A stretch of DNA of 64,000 bases from positions 1 to 64,000 of the forward strand of contig NZ_LMSI01000004.1 of assembly GCF_001428075.1 (NCBI RefSeq), given 5' to 3'. The notes below the pieces were generated by a model that ran no database searches, was not told the origin of the DNA, and worked only from the letters and a program-made list of their open reading frames with translations. Numbering within the stretch: the first letter of the stretch is position 1; every line of letters begins with the position of its first letter. Origin of the DNA: Arthrobacter sp. Soil764 (GTDB lineage Bacteria; Actinomycetota; Actinomycetes; Actinomycetales; Micrococcaceae). The position numbers were made by a program, and so were the translations under genes. Shown one piece after another: positions 26,669 to 38,097 of this stretch.

Positions 26669-27166
26669 ATGAAGCTTGCCGAATTCAACGCCGCCGATTC
26701 CGCCGCGGCCCAAGCCATCCTCCGGCCCTGCATCGACGTCAGCCGCTGGGTTGAGGCGGTGGCAGCAGCACGGCCGTTCACCAGCCGTGACCAGCTGCTG
26801 GAGTTCGCCGCCCAGGCAGCAAATCCGTTCAGCCCTGCAGAGGTCGAAGCCGCCATGGCCCACCATCCCAGGATCGGGGAACGTCCGACGGCGGCCAGCA
26901 CCGAGGCGTCGATGTCCCGTTCAGAGCAGGCGGGGGTGGACCCCGCCGACGCTGCGGCAGCTGACGCCCTGGCCCGGGGGAACCGCGAGTATGAGGAGAA
27001 GTTCGGCCGGGTCTTCCTGATCCGGGCCGCCGGACGGACCGCCCCGGAGATCCTGGAGGCCTTGAACCAGCGGCTCACCAACTCCCCCGGCGAAGAAGAC
27101 ACCATCGTGGCCCAGCAGCTGCGCGAAATCGCCGTACTCCGGCTTGAAGGACTGATCAGCGAATGA
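26669..27166 (+). CDS. uraD: OHCU decarboxylase
   Basis: A 165-residue enzyme that decarboxylates 2-oxo-4-hydroxy-4-carboxy-5-ureidoimidazoline to S-allantoin, the last step of urate breakdown before AllB. The family hallmark MAHHPRIGERP holds the catalytic His; EYEEKFGRVFLIRAAGRTAPEIL and the C-terminal QLREIAVLRLEGLI match. The ATG at 26669 follows GAGGAAG by eight bases; in-frame ATGs at 26633 and 26648 have no ribosome site and would add up to 12 residues. It overlaps uraH in an ATGA. Confidence 0.92.
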   Translation: MKLAEFNAADSAAAQAILRPCIDVSRWVEAVAAARPFTSRDQLLEFAAQAANPFSPAEVEAAMAHHPRIGERPTAASTEASMSRSEQAGVDPADAAAADALARGNREYEEKFGRVFLIRAAGRTAPEILEALNQRLTNSPGEEDTIVAQQLREIAVLRLEGLISE

Positions 27167-27501
27167 GCGTTTCCCATGTGACCACCCACATCCTTGACAC
27201 CGGTGCCGGGCGCCCGGCGGCGGGAGTCGCCGTCGTCCTTTTGAAGAACGATGCCGGCACCTGGCGCGAGCTGGCAACGTCCAGCACGGATGCCGACGGC
27301 CGCGCGAAGGACCTGGGGCCGGAGCAGCTGGAACCCGGGCACTACAAGCTGAACTTCGCCACGGGCACCTACTACTCCGGGCTGGGGACGGCAACGTTCT
27401 TCCCGGAAGTGGACCTGGTCTTCGAAGTCACCGGCCCGGAGCACTACCACGTGCCCCTGCTCCTGAGCCCGTTCGCCTACTCCACCTACCGCGGCAGCTA
27501 G
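27163..27501 (+). CDS. uraH: 5-hydroxyisourate hydrolase
   Basis: A 112-residue transthyretin-like enzyme that hydrolyses 5-hydroxyisourate to OHCU. Both family signatures are present: SHVTTHILDTGAGRPAAGV at the N-terminus and HYHVPLLLSPFAYSTYRGS at the very C-terminus (the YRGS tetrapeptide is diagnostic). It works just before UraD, and the two are translationally coupled. Uricase, which makes the substrate, is not next to them and not in this window. Confidence 0.95.
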   Translation: MSVSHVTTHILDTGAGRPAAGVAVVLLKNDAGTWRELATSSTDADGRAKDLGPEQLEPGHYKLNFATGTYYSGLGTATFFPEVDLVFEVTGPEHYHVPLLLSPFAYSTYRGS

Positions 27502-27582
27502 CGGGAATTCCGGGAGCCGCCGCGTCAAGGGCGTTAACCCAATGTCATGGCCGTCACAGTTCCCGGCATAGGATCAGGAAGT

Positions 27583-28392
27583 ATGGCTTCGAATAGAGAT
27601 CCTGAATCCGATACCGATGCCGAAGGCGGCCAGTCCGGCGGGGTGCAGTCAGTGGAGCGCGCCCTGACCGTCCTGGAAATCCTGGCCCGGGAAGGGCATG
27701 CCGGGGTGAGCGAGATCGCCGAGGAGATGGGGATCCACAAATCCACCGTTTCGCGGCTGATGGGGTCGCTGGTAAGCCGGGAGATGGTCCACCAGAACAG
27801 CGAGCGCGGAAAGTACCAGCTCGGATTTGGCATCCTGCGCCTGGCCAGCTCCATCCCCGGGCGGCTCAGCCTGGTCCACGAGGCACGGCCAGTCTTGGAA
27901 AGCCTCGCGGAGGAATTCAAGGAAACGGTCAACCTTGCCGTCCTGCGCTCCAACTACGCGGTGAACGTGGACCAGGCCATGGGCCCTTCCACGCTGGCCA
28001 CCTACGACTGGGTGGGAAGCCTGACACCGCTGCACGCAACCTCCAGCGGGAAGGTCCTCCTGGCCGCGCTCAGCGCCGATGAGCGCGACCGCATCCTGAA
28101 GGAGACGGGGCTGGCTGCCCGCACAGCGCGCACCATCACCAGCCGCAAAGAACTCGACGCGCAGCTGCTCGAGGTAGCCGCCAAGGGGTACGCAGTGGTG
28201 CGCGAGGAGTTCGAGATCGGACTGAATGCCGTGGCCGTGCCCGTCTACAACCACCAAGGCACGGTAATTGGTGCCCTCAGCATCTCAGGCCCGGCCTTCC
28301 GATTCGAGCCGGAGCAGCTTCCGGGCCTGCTGGAATCACTCAAGGAAGCCGGGCTCAAAGTCAGCGCCAACATGGGCTACACCCACCGCTGA
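27583..28392 (+). CDS. IclR-family transcriptional regulator
   Basis: A 269-residue regulator with a winged helix (VQSVERALTVLEILAREGHAGVSEIAEEMGIHKSTVSRLM) and an IclR effector domain (DWVGSLTPLHATSSGKVLLAAL, the conserved GYAVVREEFEIGLNAVAVPVYNHQG and GALSISGPAFRF). It lies directly behind uraH on the same strand, which makes it the best candidate to regulate the urate/allantoin/glyoxylate genes, with glyoxylate or allantoin as ligand by analogy with E. coli AllR. The ATG at 27583 follows AGGATCAGGAAGT. It ends 18 bases from the convergent LysR gene. Confidence 0.9.
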   Translation: MASNRDPESDTDAEGGQSGGVQSVERALTVLEILAREGHAGVSEIAEEMGIHKSTVSRLMGSLVSREMVHQNSERGKYQLGFGILRLASSIPGRLSLVHEARPVLESLAEEFKETVNLAVLRSNYAVNVDQAMGPSTLATYDWVGSLTPLHATSSGKVLLAALSADERDRILKETGLAARTARTITSRKELDAQLLEVAAKGYAVVREEFEIGLNAVAVPVYNHQGTVIGALSISGPAFRFEPEQLPGLLESLKEAGLKVSANMGYTHR

Positions 28393-28410
28393 GACGGACG
28401 CCGGCAGCGC

Positions 28411-29343
28411 TCAAAGGTCCTCGTCGAGCCGGCTGGTGAGGATCCGATTGGCGTTGACCTGGAGGATGCCGAGCGACTCCTGGATCAGGGGTGAGGCGAT
28501 GCTGCCCCTTCTCACCGCGGCGACAATGCGGCGCGTGGGTTTCGCCTTACCGGTGATGCGTAGCCGAACCACGTTTTCGGCACCATGCAAAGGCGCCAGC
28601 CGCGGCAGCAGCCCGACACCCAGCCCCGCACCCACGAATGCGATATGGGTTTCCCATTCAACGGCTTCATGGGCAATCCGCGGCGTCACCCCGACTGCCG
28701 TGAACGCCGCGGTGAAGAGGGAATGGTAGGTGGAACCTGCGGCCTCCGTGATCCAGGGTTCGGACGCCAGCTCTTCAAGCGTGGCTGTTTCCCGTGATGC
28801 CAGGGGATGGTCAGCGGGAATGATCACGTCCAGTGGATCATCGAGGAGAACTCTCTGCTCGAAACGCGGATCGTCCTCGCCATAGCTGCCGGACTGCATG
28901 GCAACAATGACTGCAAGGTCGATTCGTTCCGCAACCAACAAGTCGAAGCAGCGGGCCGGATCAGCCTCAAGAACCTGCACCTCCAGCAGGGGGCGTGTTG
29001 AGCGCAGGGTGGCGGCCAGCGGCGCGAGCAAGTGGGCGGCTGCAGAGGAGAACCCGCCGAGGCCAAAGTGGGATTGCACCTGTTCGCCGGCCTCCATGGC
29101 TGCGGCGCGAAGGCTCTCCCACTGGGCAATGAGGGGATCCGAGCCCGCCACGAGGAAGCGTCCCGTTGCGGTAAGCCGCACGCCCCGGCCGTCTTTCGTC
29201 AGCAGCTGCATTCCAAGCACGCGCTGGAGCTCCCGCAGTTGCGCGGAGACGGCAGAGGGAGAATACCCGGTGAGCTCCGCAGTAGCGCCGATGGTGCCGC
29301 ACCGGGCGAACACGCGGAGTGTGGTGAGCCTCGCATCGATCAT
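28411..29343 (-). CDS. LysR-family transcriptional regulator
   Basis: A 310-residue regulator: N-terminal MIDARLTTLRVFARCGTIGATAELTGYSPSAVSAQLRELQRVLG is the LysR helix-turn-helix, followed by a substrate-binding domain (PLIAQWESLRAAAMEAGE; FEQRVLLDDPLDVIIPADHPLA; VGAGLGVGLLPRLAPLH). It is divergent from the Rieske oxygenase operon and probably controls it. The ATG at 29343 was preferred because the longer frame to 29607 runs through the opposite promoter and lacks LysR character. Confidence 0.92.
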   Translation of the reverse strand: MIDARLTTLRVFARCGTIGATAELTGYSPSAVSAQLRELQRVLGMQLLTKDGRGVRLTATGRFLVAGSDPLIAQWESLRAAAMEAGEQVQSHFGLGGFSSAAAHLLAPLAATLRSTRPLLEVQVLEADPARCFDLLVAERIDLAVIVAMQSGSYGEDDPRFEQRVLLDDPLDVIIPADHPLASRETATLEELASEPWITEAAGSTYHSLFTAAFTAVGVTPRIAHEAVEWETHIAFVGAGLGVGLLPRLAPLHGAENVVRLRITGKAKPTRRIVAAVRRGSIASPLIQESLGILQVNANRILTSRLDEDL

Positions 29344-29359
29344 GCACCTATTCTGCATG
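29341..29359. promoter_or_regulatory. inverted repeat at the LysR start / oxygenase promoter
   Basis: CATGCA-CCTATTC-TGCATG, perfect six-base arms with a seven-base spacer, overlapping the LysR start codon. It is a possible autoregulatory site for the LysR protein in the divergent region. A TAATCT further along (near 29406) may be the -10 of the oxygenase operon. Assignment is by position only. Confidence 0.35.
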
Positions 29360-29500
29360 GTTACCTTCAAAAACTCGCGCTTTTGTTGCAGCTCCTGTGA
29401 CCCTAATCTCATCACTACAAGTTCTTCGCGATGCCGCGAGCACCCCGCGCCCTTCGTCAACTCGCAACACCCACTACCCATGCCTCCCGGGAGGAAACCC

Positions 29501-30805
29501 ATGACTGCTTCTGTGAACGTGCCCCTCAATTCACGCGGAAAACTCGCGGCCTCATTGCCTGCTGAGCAGCTGGCAGAGATCACGGCCCTGTTTGAGTTCC
29601 GGCGCACCGGCTACTCCCTCGATGCCCCCTTCTACACCGATCGCACGATCTTCAATCTCGACATGGAGGCCATTTTCGGCCAGCATTGGATCTTTGCCGC
29701 CAGCACTGCCGAACTGCCGGAGCCGGGCGACTACGTCACCGTCGACTACGGGCCCTACTCCCTGATCGTGCTGCGCAATGACGACGGCGCCGTGAACGTC
29801 CTGCACAACGTGTGCCGCCACCGCGGCGCCCGCGTTCTTACCGAAGCTGCCGGGTCAACCGGAAACCTTGTCTGCGGCTACCACTCCTGGACCTACTCCC
29901 CGGAGGGCAACCTGATCCACGCCTCCGCGCCGGGGGAAACGAAGTTCGACAAGAGCTGCTTCGGCCTCAAGCGCGCCCACGGCCGCGAGGTCGCCGGACT
30001 GATCTTCGTCTGCATTGCAGATGAACCGCCAACTGACTTCGACGAAACCGCAAAGATCTTCGAGCCCTACCTGGCACCCCACGATCTCTCGAAGACAAAG
30101 ATCGCCTACCAGCAGAACATCATCGAAGAGGGCAACTGGAAGCTCGTCATGGAGAACAACCGTGAGTGCTACCACTGCGACGGCCACCCTGAGCTCGCCT
30201 GCTCCCTCTTCCCCACTTGGGGCCTGACGGAGGGCCTGATCCCGGCGCACCTTGAGGAGGTGTGGGACCGTAACAAGCAAGCCGAGGCCTCACTCGAGGA
30301 GCGTTGCCGCCGCTACGGCCTTCCCTACGAGGTGGTGGAGCAGCTGGACACGCGCATCGCGGGAATCCGCATTTCACGGGAACCACTCGACGGAGAGGGT
30401 GAATCCTTCTCTGCCGACGGGCGGAGGCTTTCCAAGAAGCTGCTCGGCGACTTGCCCGACTTCCGCCTTGGCCGGTGCTCGATGCACCTGCAGCCCAACA
30501 GCTGGTTCCATTTCCTCGGCGACCATGTCATCACGTTCGGCGTCTTCCCCATCAACGAACACCAGAGCCTGGTACGCACCACGTGGCTGGTGGCTGACGA
30601 CGCCGTGGAAGGCGTCGACTACGACCTGGAAAAGCTCACCTACACCTGGAAGCAGACGAACCTGCAGGACAAGGCGTTCGTGGAGCTCTGCCAGCAGGGT
30701 GCCGGCAGTCCCGCCTACGAGCCCGGGCCCTACATGAAGAGCGAATACCAGGTGGAGGCATTCATCAACTGGTACGTGCAGCGCGTGCAGGAGCACTTGG
30801 CATGA
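29501..30805 (+). CDS. gbcA: Rieske non-heme iron oxygenase, glycine-betaine monooxygenase type
   Basis: A 434-residue ring-hydroxylating-type oxygenase alpha subunit. The Rieske centre is NVCRHRGARV (Cys105, His107) and CGYHSW (Cys125, His128). The mononuclear iron site has ENNRECYHCDGHPE (His225, His229). GbcA-type enzymes demethylate glycine betaine to dimethylglycine, releasing formaldehyde; related enzymes act on stachydrine or carnitine. The betaine assignment rests on context: a BCCT carrier, purU and dimethylglycine oxidase follow. GGAGG precedes the ATG at 29501. The reductase gene overlaps its stop by four bases. Confidence 0.85.
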   Translation: MTASVNVPLNSRGKLAASLPAEQLAEITALFEFRRTGYSLDAPFYTDRTIFNLDMEAIFGQHWIFAASTAELPEPGDYVTVDYGPYSLIVLRNDDGAVNVLHNVCRHRGARVLTEAAGSTGNLVCGYHSWTYSPEGNLIHASAPGETKFDKSCFGLKRAHGREVAGLIFVCIADEPPTDFDETAKIFEPYLAPHDLSKTKIAYQQNIIEEGNWKLVMENNRECYHCDGHPELACSLFPTWGLTEGLIPAHLEEVWDRNKQAEASLEERCRRYGLPYEVVEQLDTRIAGIRISREPLDGEGESFSADGRRLSKKLLGDLPDFRLGRCSMHLQPNSWFHFLGDHVITFGVFPINEHQSLVRTTWLVADDAVEGVDYDLEKLTYTWKQTNLQDKAFVELCQQGAGSPAYEPGPYMKSEYQVEAFINWYVQRVQEHLA

Positions 30806-32217
30806 TTGAACTCGTCACTGAAACGGCAATCCAGGAACCACAGCGAATCCGCGGTCTGGAGATGCCGTGGAACAGGGTGATGGGAAGCACCGAGACACCC
30901 GCCCGGGCAGCCCGCGCATTGGGGCCATGGCATCCGCAGGAGTTCATGGCCGAATGCGTCGAGACCGTTCCCGAGGCCGGTGCCATGATGACCTTCGTGT
31001 TCCGCCGCTGTGACGGTGCGCCCCTGGCATTCCGTGCGGGCCAGTACGTGAACGTTGCATTTCCGGTCAATGGCGAGGACCAGGAGCCGGTGGACCGCAG
31101 CTACTCGCTGTCCAGCTCACCCACCCAGCCCTGGACCTTCAGCATCACAGTCAAGTGCGACCCCACGGGACTGGTCTCGCCTTGGGTGCACGAGAACGTC
31201 AGGCCCGGCACCGTCCTTGAAATGCTGGGACCGGTGGGGGCCTTCCACCTGCCCGATGCCGACCGGCGGGCACGGTATCTCCTGCTTGCGGCCGGTGCAG
31301 GCATCACTCCCATCATGTCCATGGTGCGGACCATCCACTCCCTGCCCGGACACGCCGATGTTGTGGTGCTCTACCACGGCTCGGATGCCGGCGGCTTTGC
31401 CTTCCACCGGGAATTGGCCTATATCGCCTCCGTGGACTCCCGCGTCAAGGTCTACTACTCCCTGGGCGACCGCAGCCTGCCGGAGGGGTGGGAAGGGCTC
31501 AGGGGACGGCTGACGGCGGCCATGCTCGAGGAGGTGGCCCCCGATGCCAACGGCCGCCAAGTGTACGCATGTGGTCCCGAGGGCTACCTGAACACGGCCA
31601 CCGAGCTCCTCGAAAAGGTGGGCGTCGATGACACTTCCATCTACATGGAGTTCTTCTCGGGAGACCGCCAGATGCTCCTTGAATACCAGGCGGAGGTGGC
31701 ACTCGCAGCCGACGTCGCGGAGGAGATCGCCGAGGAGATCGCCGAGTCCGCCGAGGACTACTTTGAAAGCCAGCCCGCCGCGTTCGGGCTCTACGAGCCC
31801 GGTTACGACGCTGACGGGACGCTGCAGGCCTCAGGCATGCCGCTGGAAATCGCAACCTCCGAGGCGCCCGGCTCTGACACCTCCACCGACGGCCCGGCCG
31901 GCGAGCCGGAGGCCGGTTCCCCTGACGCGTCGAGCTTCGGAACGGTGGGAACAGGCAGCCTCACTATGTCCTTCATGCGCACCGGCATCAATGTCCGGAT
32001 AGACCCCGCCGAGCGCATCCTCGAGGTGGCCCAGCGTGCGGGCGTCAGGATTGGCGCGAACTGCAAGGAAGGCATGTGCGGCTCCTGCAAGGTCGTCAAA
32101 CTTTCAGGGGAGGTCGAGATGAACCACCAGGGCGGGATCCGGGCACGGGAAATCTCTGCAGGCAAGTTCCTGCCCTGCTGCTCCACGGCGCAGACGGACC
32201 TGGTGATCGATGCCTAG
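30802..32217 (+). CDS. gbcB: oxygenase reductase (FAD, NAD(P)H, 2Fe-2S), GbcB type
   Basis: A 471-residue electron-transfer partner for the oxygenase. In order: FAD-binding RSYSLSSSPTQP, nucleotide-binding LLLAAGAGITPIMSM, YACGPEGYL, and a C-terminal plant-type ferredoxin with CKEGMCGSC and a later Cys in LPCCSTAQTDL. Between reductase and ferredoxin is an acidic, low-complexity linker of roughly 90 residues (AEEIAEEIAESAEDYF, then Pro/Ser/Asp-rich), longer than usual. It supplies NAD(P)H electrons to the Rieske centre. The start is coupled to the oxygenase gene. Confidence 0.88.
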   Translation: MIELVTETAIQEPQRIRGLEMPWNRVMGSTETPARAARALGPWHPQEFMAECVETVPEAGAMMTFVFRRCDGAPLAFRAGQYVNVAFPVNGEDQEPVDRSYSLSSSPTQPWTFSITVKCDPTGLVSPWVHENVRPGTVLEMLGPVGAFHLPDADRRARYLLLAAGAGITPIMSMVRTIHSLPGHADVVVLYHGSDAGGFAFHRELAYIASVDSRVKVYYSLGDRSLPEGWEGLRGRLTAAMLEEVAPDANGRQVYACGPEGYLNTATELLEKVGVDDTSIYMEFFSGDRQMLLEYQAEVALAADVAEEIAEEIAESAEDYFESQPAAFGLYEPGYDADGTLQASGMPLEIATSEAPGSDTSTDGPAGEPEAGSPDASSFGTVGTGSLTMSFMRTGINVRIDPAERILEVAQRAGVRIGANCKEGMCGSCKVVKLSGEVEMNHQGGIRAREISAGKFLPCCSTAQTDLVIDA

Positions 32218-32219
32218 CC

Positions 32220-32251
32220 CCTGCTCCGAGCCACTGTCAAGGCGGAGCAGG
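32220..32251 (+). terminator. possible stem-loop after the reductase gene
   Basis: CCTGCTCCG (32220-32228) pairs with CGGAGCAGG (32243-32251) around a 14-base loop, three bases after the gbcB stop. No T-run follows, so it could be a weak terminator or an mRNA end-protecting hairpin ahead of the BCCT gene. Confidence 0.4.
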
Positions 32252-32477
32252 ACAGCCTTGAAATAGGGCTTAAGACTTCAGAAAAACCTTGACACGTGAT
32301 TGTGGCGCAGGCCACTCTGTTGCTTATAGCGAGACGTGTTGATCTTTACGGAACAACCGACCGTGATGAAAGCACAGCTGGCCTTGCTTAGTGAATGCCA
32401 GGAAGCCCAGAACTTCCGCCCGGCTTGGGGACGCCGGAGTACAGCGCAGCCCATGAATTCAAACCAAAGGACTTGAC

Positions 32478-34400
32478 ATGGCTTTGAACAGCGACATCCG
32501 CCCGGATGCCCAACCCCACCTTGAGCTGGAGGAGCCCAACCTCGTTTCCGCACCGGAGAACTCTCCTTCCTCCCACGAACCACATGATGTGGAGGACACC
32601 CAGCAGATCATGCAGGAACTCCGCCAGACCAAGGCCGAACAGGCTGTGGCACAACGGCGGAACCGCAAGCTCACCCTCGACAAGGCCACCTTCGGCATCA
32701 CAGGCATCCTGGCACTGGCCTTCGTGGCCTGGGGTTTCCTGGGACGGGACAGCCTGGCGGCCACGTCAACAGCCGCCCTCGGGTGGGTGATGGAATACAC
32801 CGGCTGGCTCTTTATGGTCCTGGCCTCGCTGTTCGTTGTTTTCGTCCTCTGGCTGGCCCTGGGCAAGTGGGGCAACATTCCCCTCGGCAAGGACGGCGAG
32901 AAGCCCGAGTTCCGGACCGTGTCATGGATTGCCATGATGTTCGCGGCCGGCATGGGCATCGGCCTGATGTTCTACGGTGTGGCTGAGCCGCTTTACCACT
33001 ACATTTCCCCGCCGCCGGGAACGGTGGACGGCCGGACGCCGGCAGCCATCCAGACGGCCATGGCAACCTCCATTTTCCACTGGACCCTGCACCCCTGGGC
33101 GATGTACGCCGTCGTGGGCATTGCCATGGCCTACGGCACCTACCGCCTGGGCCGCAGGCAGCTGATCTCCGCTGCCTTTACCTCACTCTTCGGGCTCCGG
33201 GCAGTGGAAGGCCCCGCCGGAAAGTTCATCAACATCCTTGCCATCTTCGCCACACTCTTCGGCACCGCCGCATCCCTGGGCCTCGGGGCCCTCCAGATCG
33301 GCAGCGGCCTGACCTCGAACGGCTGGGTCGGGGAAATCGGCACGCCGGTCCTGGTGGCCATCGTTGCCATCCTGACGGCGTGCTTTGTGGCTTCGGCCGT
33401 TTCCGGCATCAGCAAGGGCATCCAATGGCTGTCCAACATCAACATGGTGCTGGCCGTGGTCCTGGCACTCATCGTCTTCATTGCCGGGCCTACCCTGTTC
33501 ATCCTCAACCTCATCCCTGCCGCCGTGGGGGACTACGCGAGGGACCTCGCGGAAATGTCCTCCCGCACCGAGGCGGTTGGTGACGAGGCCCTGCGCAAAT
33601 GGATGTCCGGATGGACCATCTTCTACTGGGCCTGGTGGGTCTCCTGGACACCTTTCGTGGGAATGTTCATCGCCCGCATCAGCCGCGGCCGCACCATCCG
33701 CCAGTTCGTCACCGGCGTCCTGCTGGTTCCCAGCATCGTCAGCGTCATCTGGTTCGGCATCTTTGGCGGCACGGCCTTCCACATCCAGCAGGAAGCGGAC
33801 AAGGCGGGAACGCCGGGAATGGTGACCACCACCAACGGGGTCCCGAGCATCGACTTCGACGGGGCACTGTTCGACCTGGTGAAGAACATGTCCATGCCCG
33901 CTTGGCTGACCGCGGCCGTCATCGTCCTGGCCATGGTGCTGGTGGCCATCTTCTTCATCACCGGAGCCGACTCCGCGTCGATCATTATGGCCTCCCTGAG
34001 CTCCAACGGCGCCGCCGATCCCAAGCGCGGCCTCGTCATCTTCTGGGGGCTCCTCACCGGCGCCGTGGCAGCGGTCATGCTGCTGGCCGGCGGCGACGAA
34101 CCGTCCGAGGCGCTCTCCGGCCTGCAGCGGATCACCATCGTGGCGGCCCTGCCGTTCGTGCTGGTCATGCTGCTGCTGTGCTTCGCCCTGGTCAAGGACC
34201 TCCGCCGCGATCCGCTCTCCCTGCGGCGCCGCCTGGCCGACTCCGTGGTGGAGCGCGCCATCCGCACAGGCGTGGACCAGCACGGCGGCGCCCAGTTCGA
34301 CCTCGTTACCAAACATCAATGTGATCAGCGCTGTCCCGACGACGGCCGCTGCGCGGCTTCCTCCGCTGACACCCAAGCCCACGCAAAGAACCAGGAGTAG
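32478..34400 (+). CDS. BCCT-family betaine/choline/carnitine transporter
   Basis: A 640-residue, 12-helix membrane carrier. The family core is present: MFAAGMGIGLMFYGVAEPLYHY, then STSIF-like AMATSIFHWTLHPWAMYAVVG, and the Trp-rich substrate helix TIFYWAWWVSWTPFVGMFIARISRGR. About 80 polar, acidic N-terminal residues precede the first helix, and a long polar C-terminal tail follows; such tails are osmosensory in BetP, but whether they are here is unknown. Betaine or a related compound is the expected substrate given the oxygenase and dimethylglycine oxidase next door. AAAGGAC precedes the ATG. Confidence 0.93.
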   Translation: MALNSDIRPDAQPHLELEEPNLVSAPENSPSSHEPHDVEDTQQIMQELRQTKAEQAVAQRRNRKLTLDKATFGITGILALAFVAWGFLGRDSLAATSTAALGWVMEYTGWLFMVLASLFVVFVLWLALGKWGNIPLGKDGEKPEFRTVSWIAMMFAAGMGIGLMFYGVAEPLYHYISPPPGTVDGRTPAAIQTAMATSIFHWTLHPWAMYAVVGIAMAYGTYRLGRRQLISAAFTSLFGLRAVEGPAGKFINILAIFATLFGTAASLGLGALQIGSGLTSNGWVGEIGTPVLVAIVAILTACFVASAVSGISKGIQWLSNINMVLAVVLALIVFIAGPTLFILNLIPAAVGDYARDLAEMSSRTEAVGDEALRKWMSGWTIFYWAWWVSWTPFVGMFIARISRGRTIRQFVTGVLLVPSIVSVIWFGIFGGTAFHIQQEADKAGTPGMVTTTNGVPSIDFDGALFDLVKNMSMPAWLTAAVIVLAMVLVAIFFITGADSASIIMASLSSNGAADPKRGLVIFWGLLTGAVAAVMLLAGGDEPSEALSGLQRITIVAALPFVLVMLLLCFALVKDLRRDPLSLRRRLADSVVERAIRTGVDQHGGAQFDLVTKHQCDQRCPDDGRCAASSADTQAHAKNQE

Positions 34401-34403
34401 ACC

Positions 34404-37891
<3,488 letters not shown>

Positions 37892-37916
37892 ACCGGCCCC
37901 TGTGGTAAGGGGCAAG

Positions 37917-37962
37917 GGGTGGTTGGGCCTGCTTGAGACCGGCAGGCCCAACCACCCTTTTT
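37917..37962 (+). terminator. rho-independent terminator after dimethylglycine oxidase
   Basis: Perfect 16-base arms (37917-37932 and 37942-37957, beginning GGGTGGTTGGG) around a nine-base loop, ending in five T. It ends the plus-strand one-carbon operon. Confidence 0.95.
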
Positions 37963-37967
37963 CGTCC

Positions 37968-38030
37968 CCGCGAGATGGCATTTAGCGGCAGTGCCGCCGC
38001 GGAACATTGCCGCTAAATGCCATCTCGCGG
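37968..38030. repeat. 23-base perfect inverted repeat
   Basis: Arms at 37968-37990 and 38008-38030 are exact reverse complements (left arm starts CCGCGAGATGGCATTTAGC) around a 17-base loop. It sits between two terminators, has no T-run of its own and contains no gene. It looks like an intergenic palindromic (REP-type) repeat unit; copies elsewhere in the genome cannot be checked here. Confidence 0.75.
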
Positions 38031-38035
38031 AACGG

Positions 38036-38082
38036 AAAGGCCCCGCCTCCGAGCTGTTTGCAGCAGGGAGGCGGGGCCTTTT
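38036..38082. terminator. bidirectional terminator before the molybdopterin oxidoreductase end
   Basis: Perfect 15-base arms (38036-38050 and 38067-38081, AAAGGCCCC... with ...GGGGCCTTT) with T-runs in both directions. It mainly serves the minus-strand molybdoenzyme gene whose stop is 16 bases away. Confidence 0.85.
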
Positions 38083-38097
38083 CGGCGCAGGTGGTAG

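Noticed and set aside
32289-32330. TTGACA at 32289 with TATAGC at 32325 as the BCCT promoter
   Set aside because: The spacing of about 30 bases is far too long; no better -35 pairs with TATAGC.
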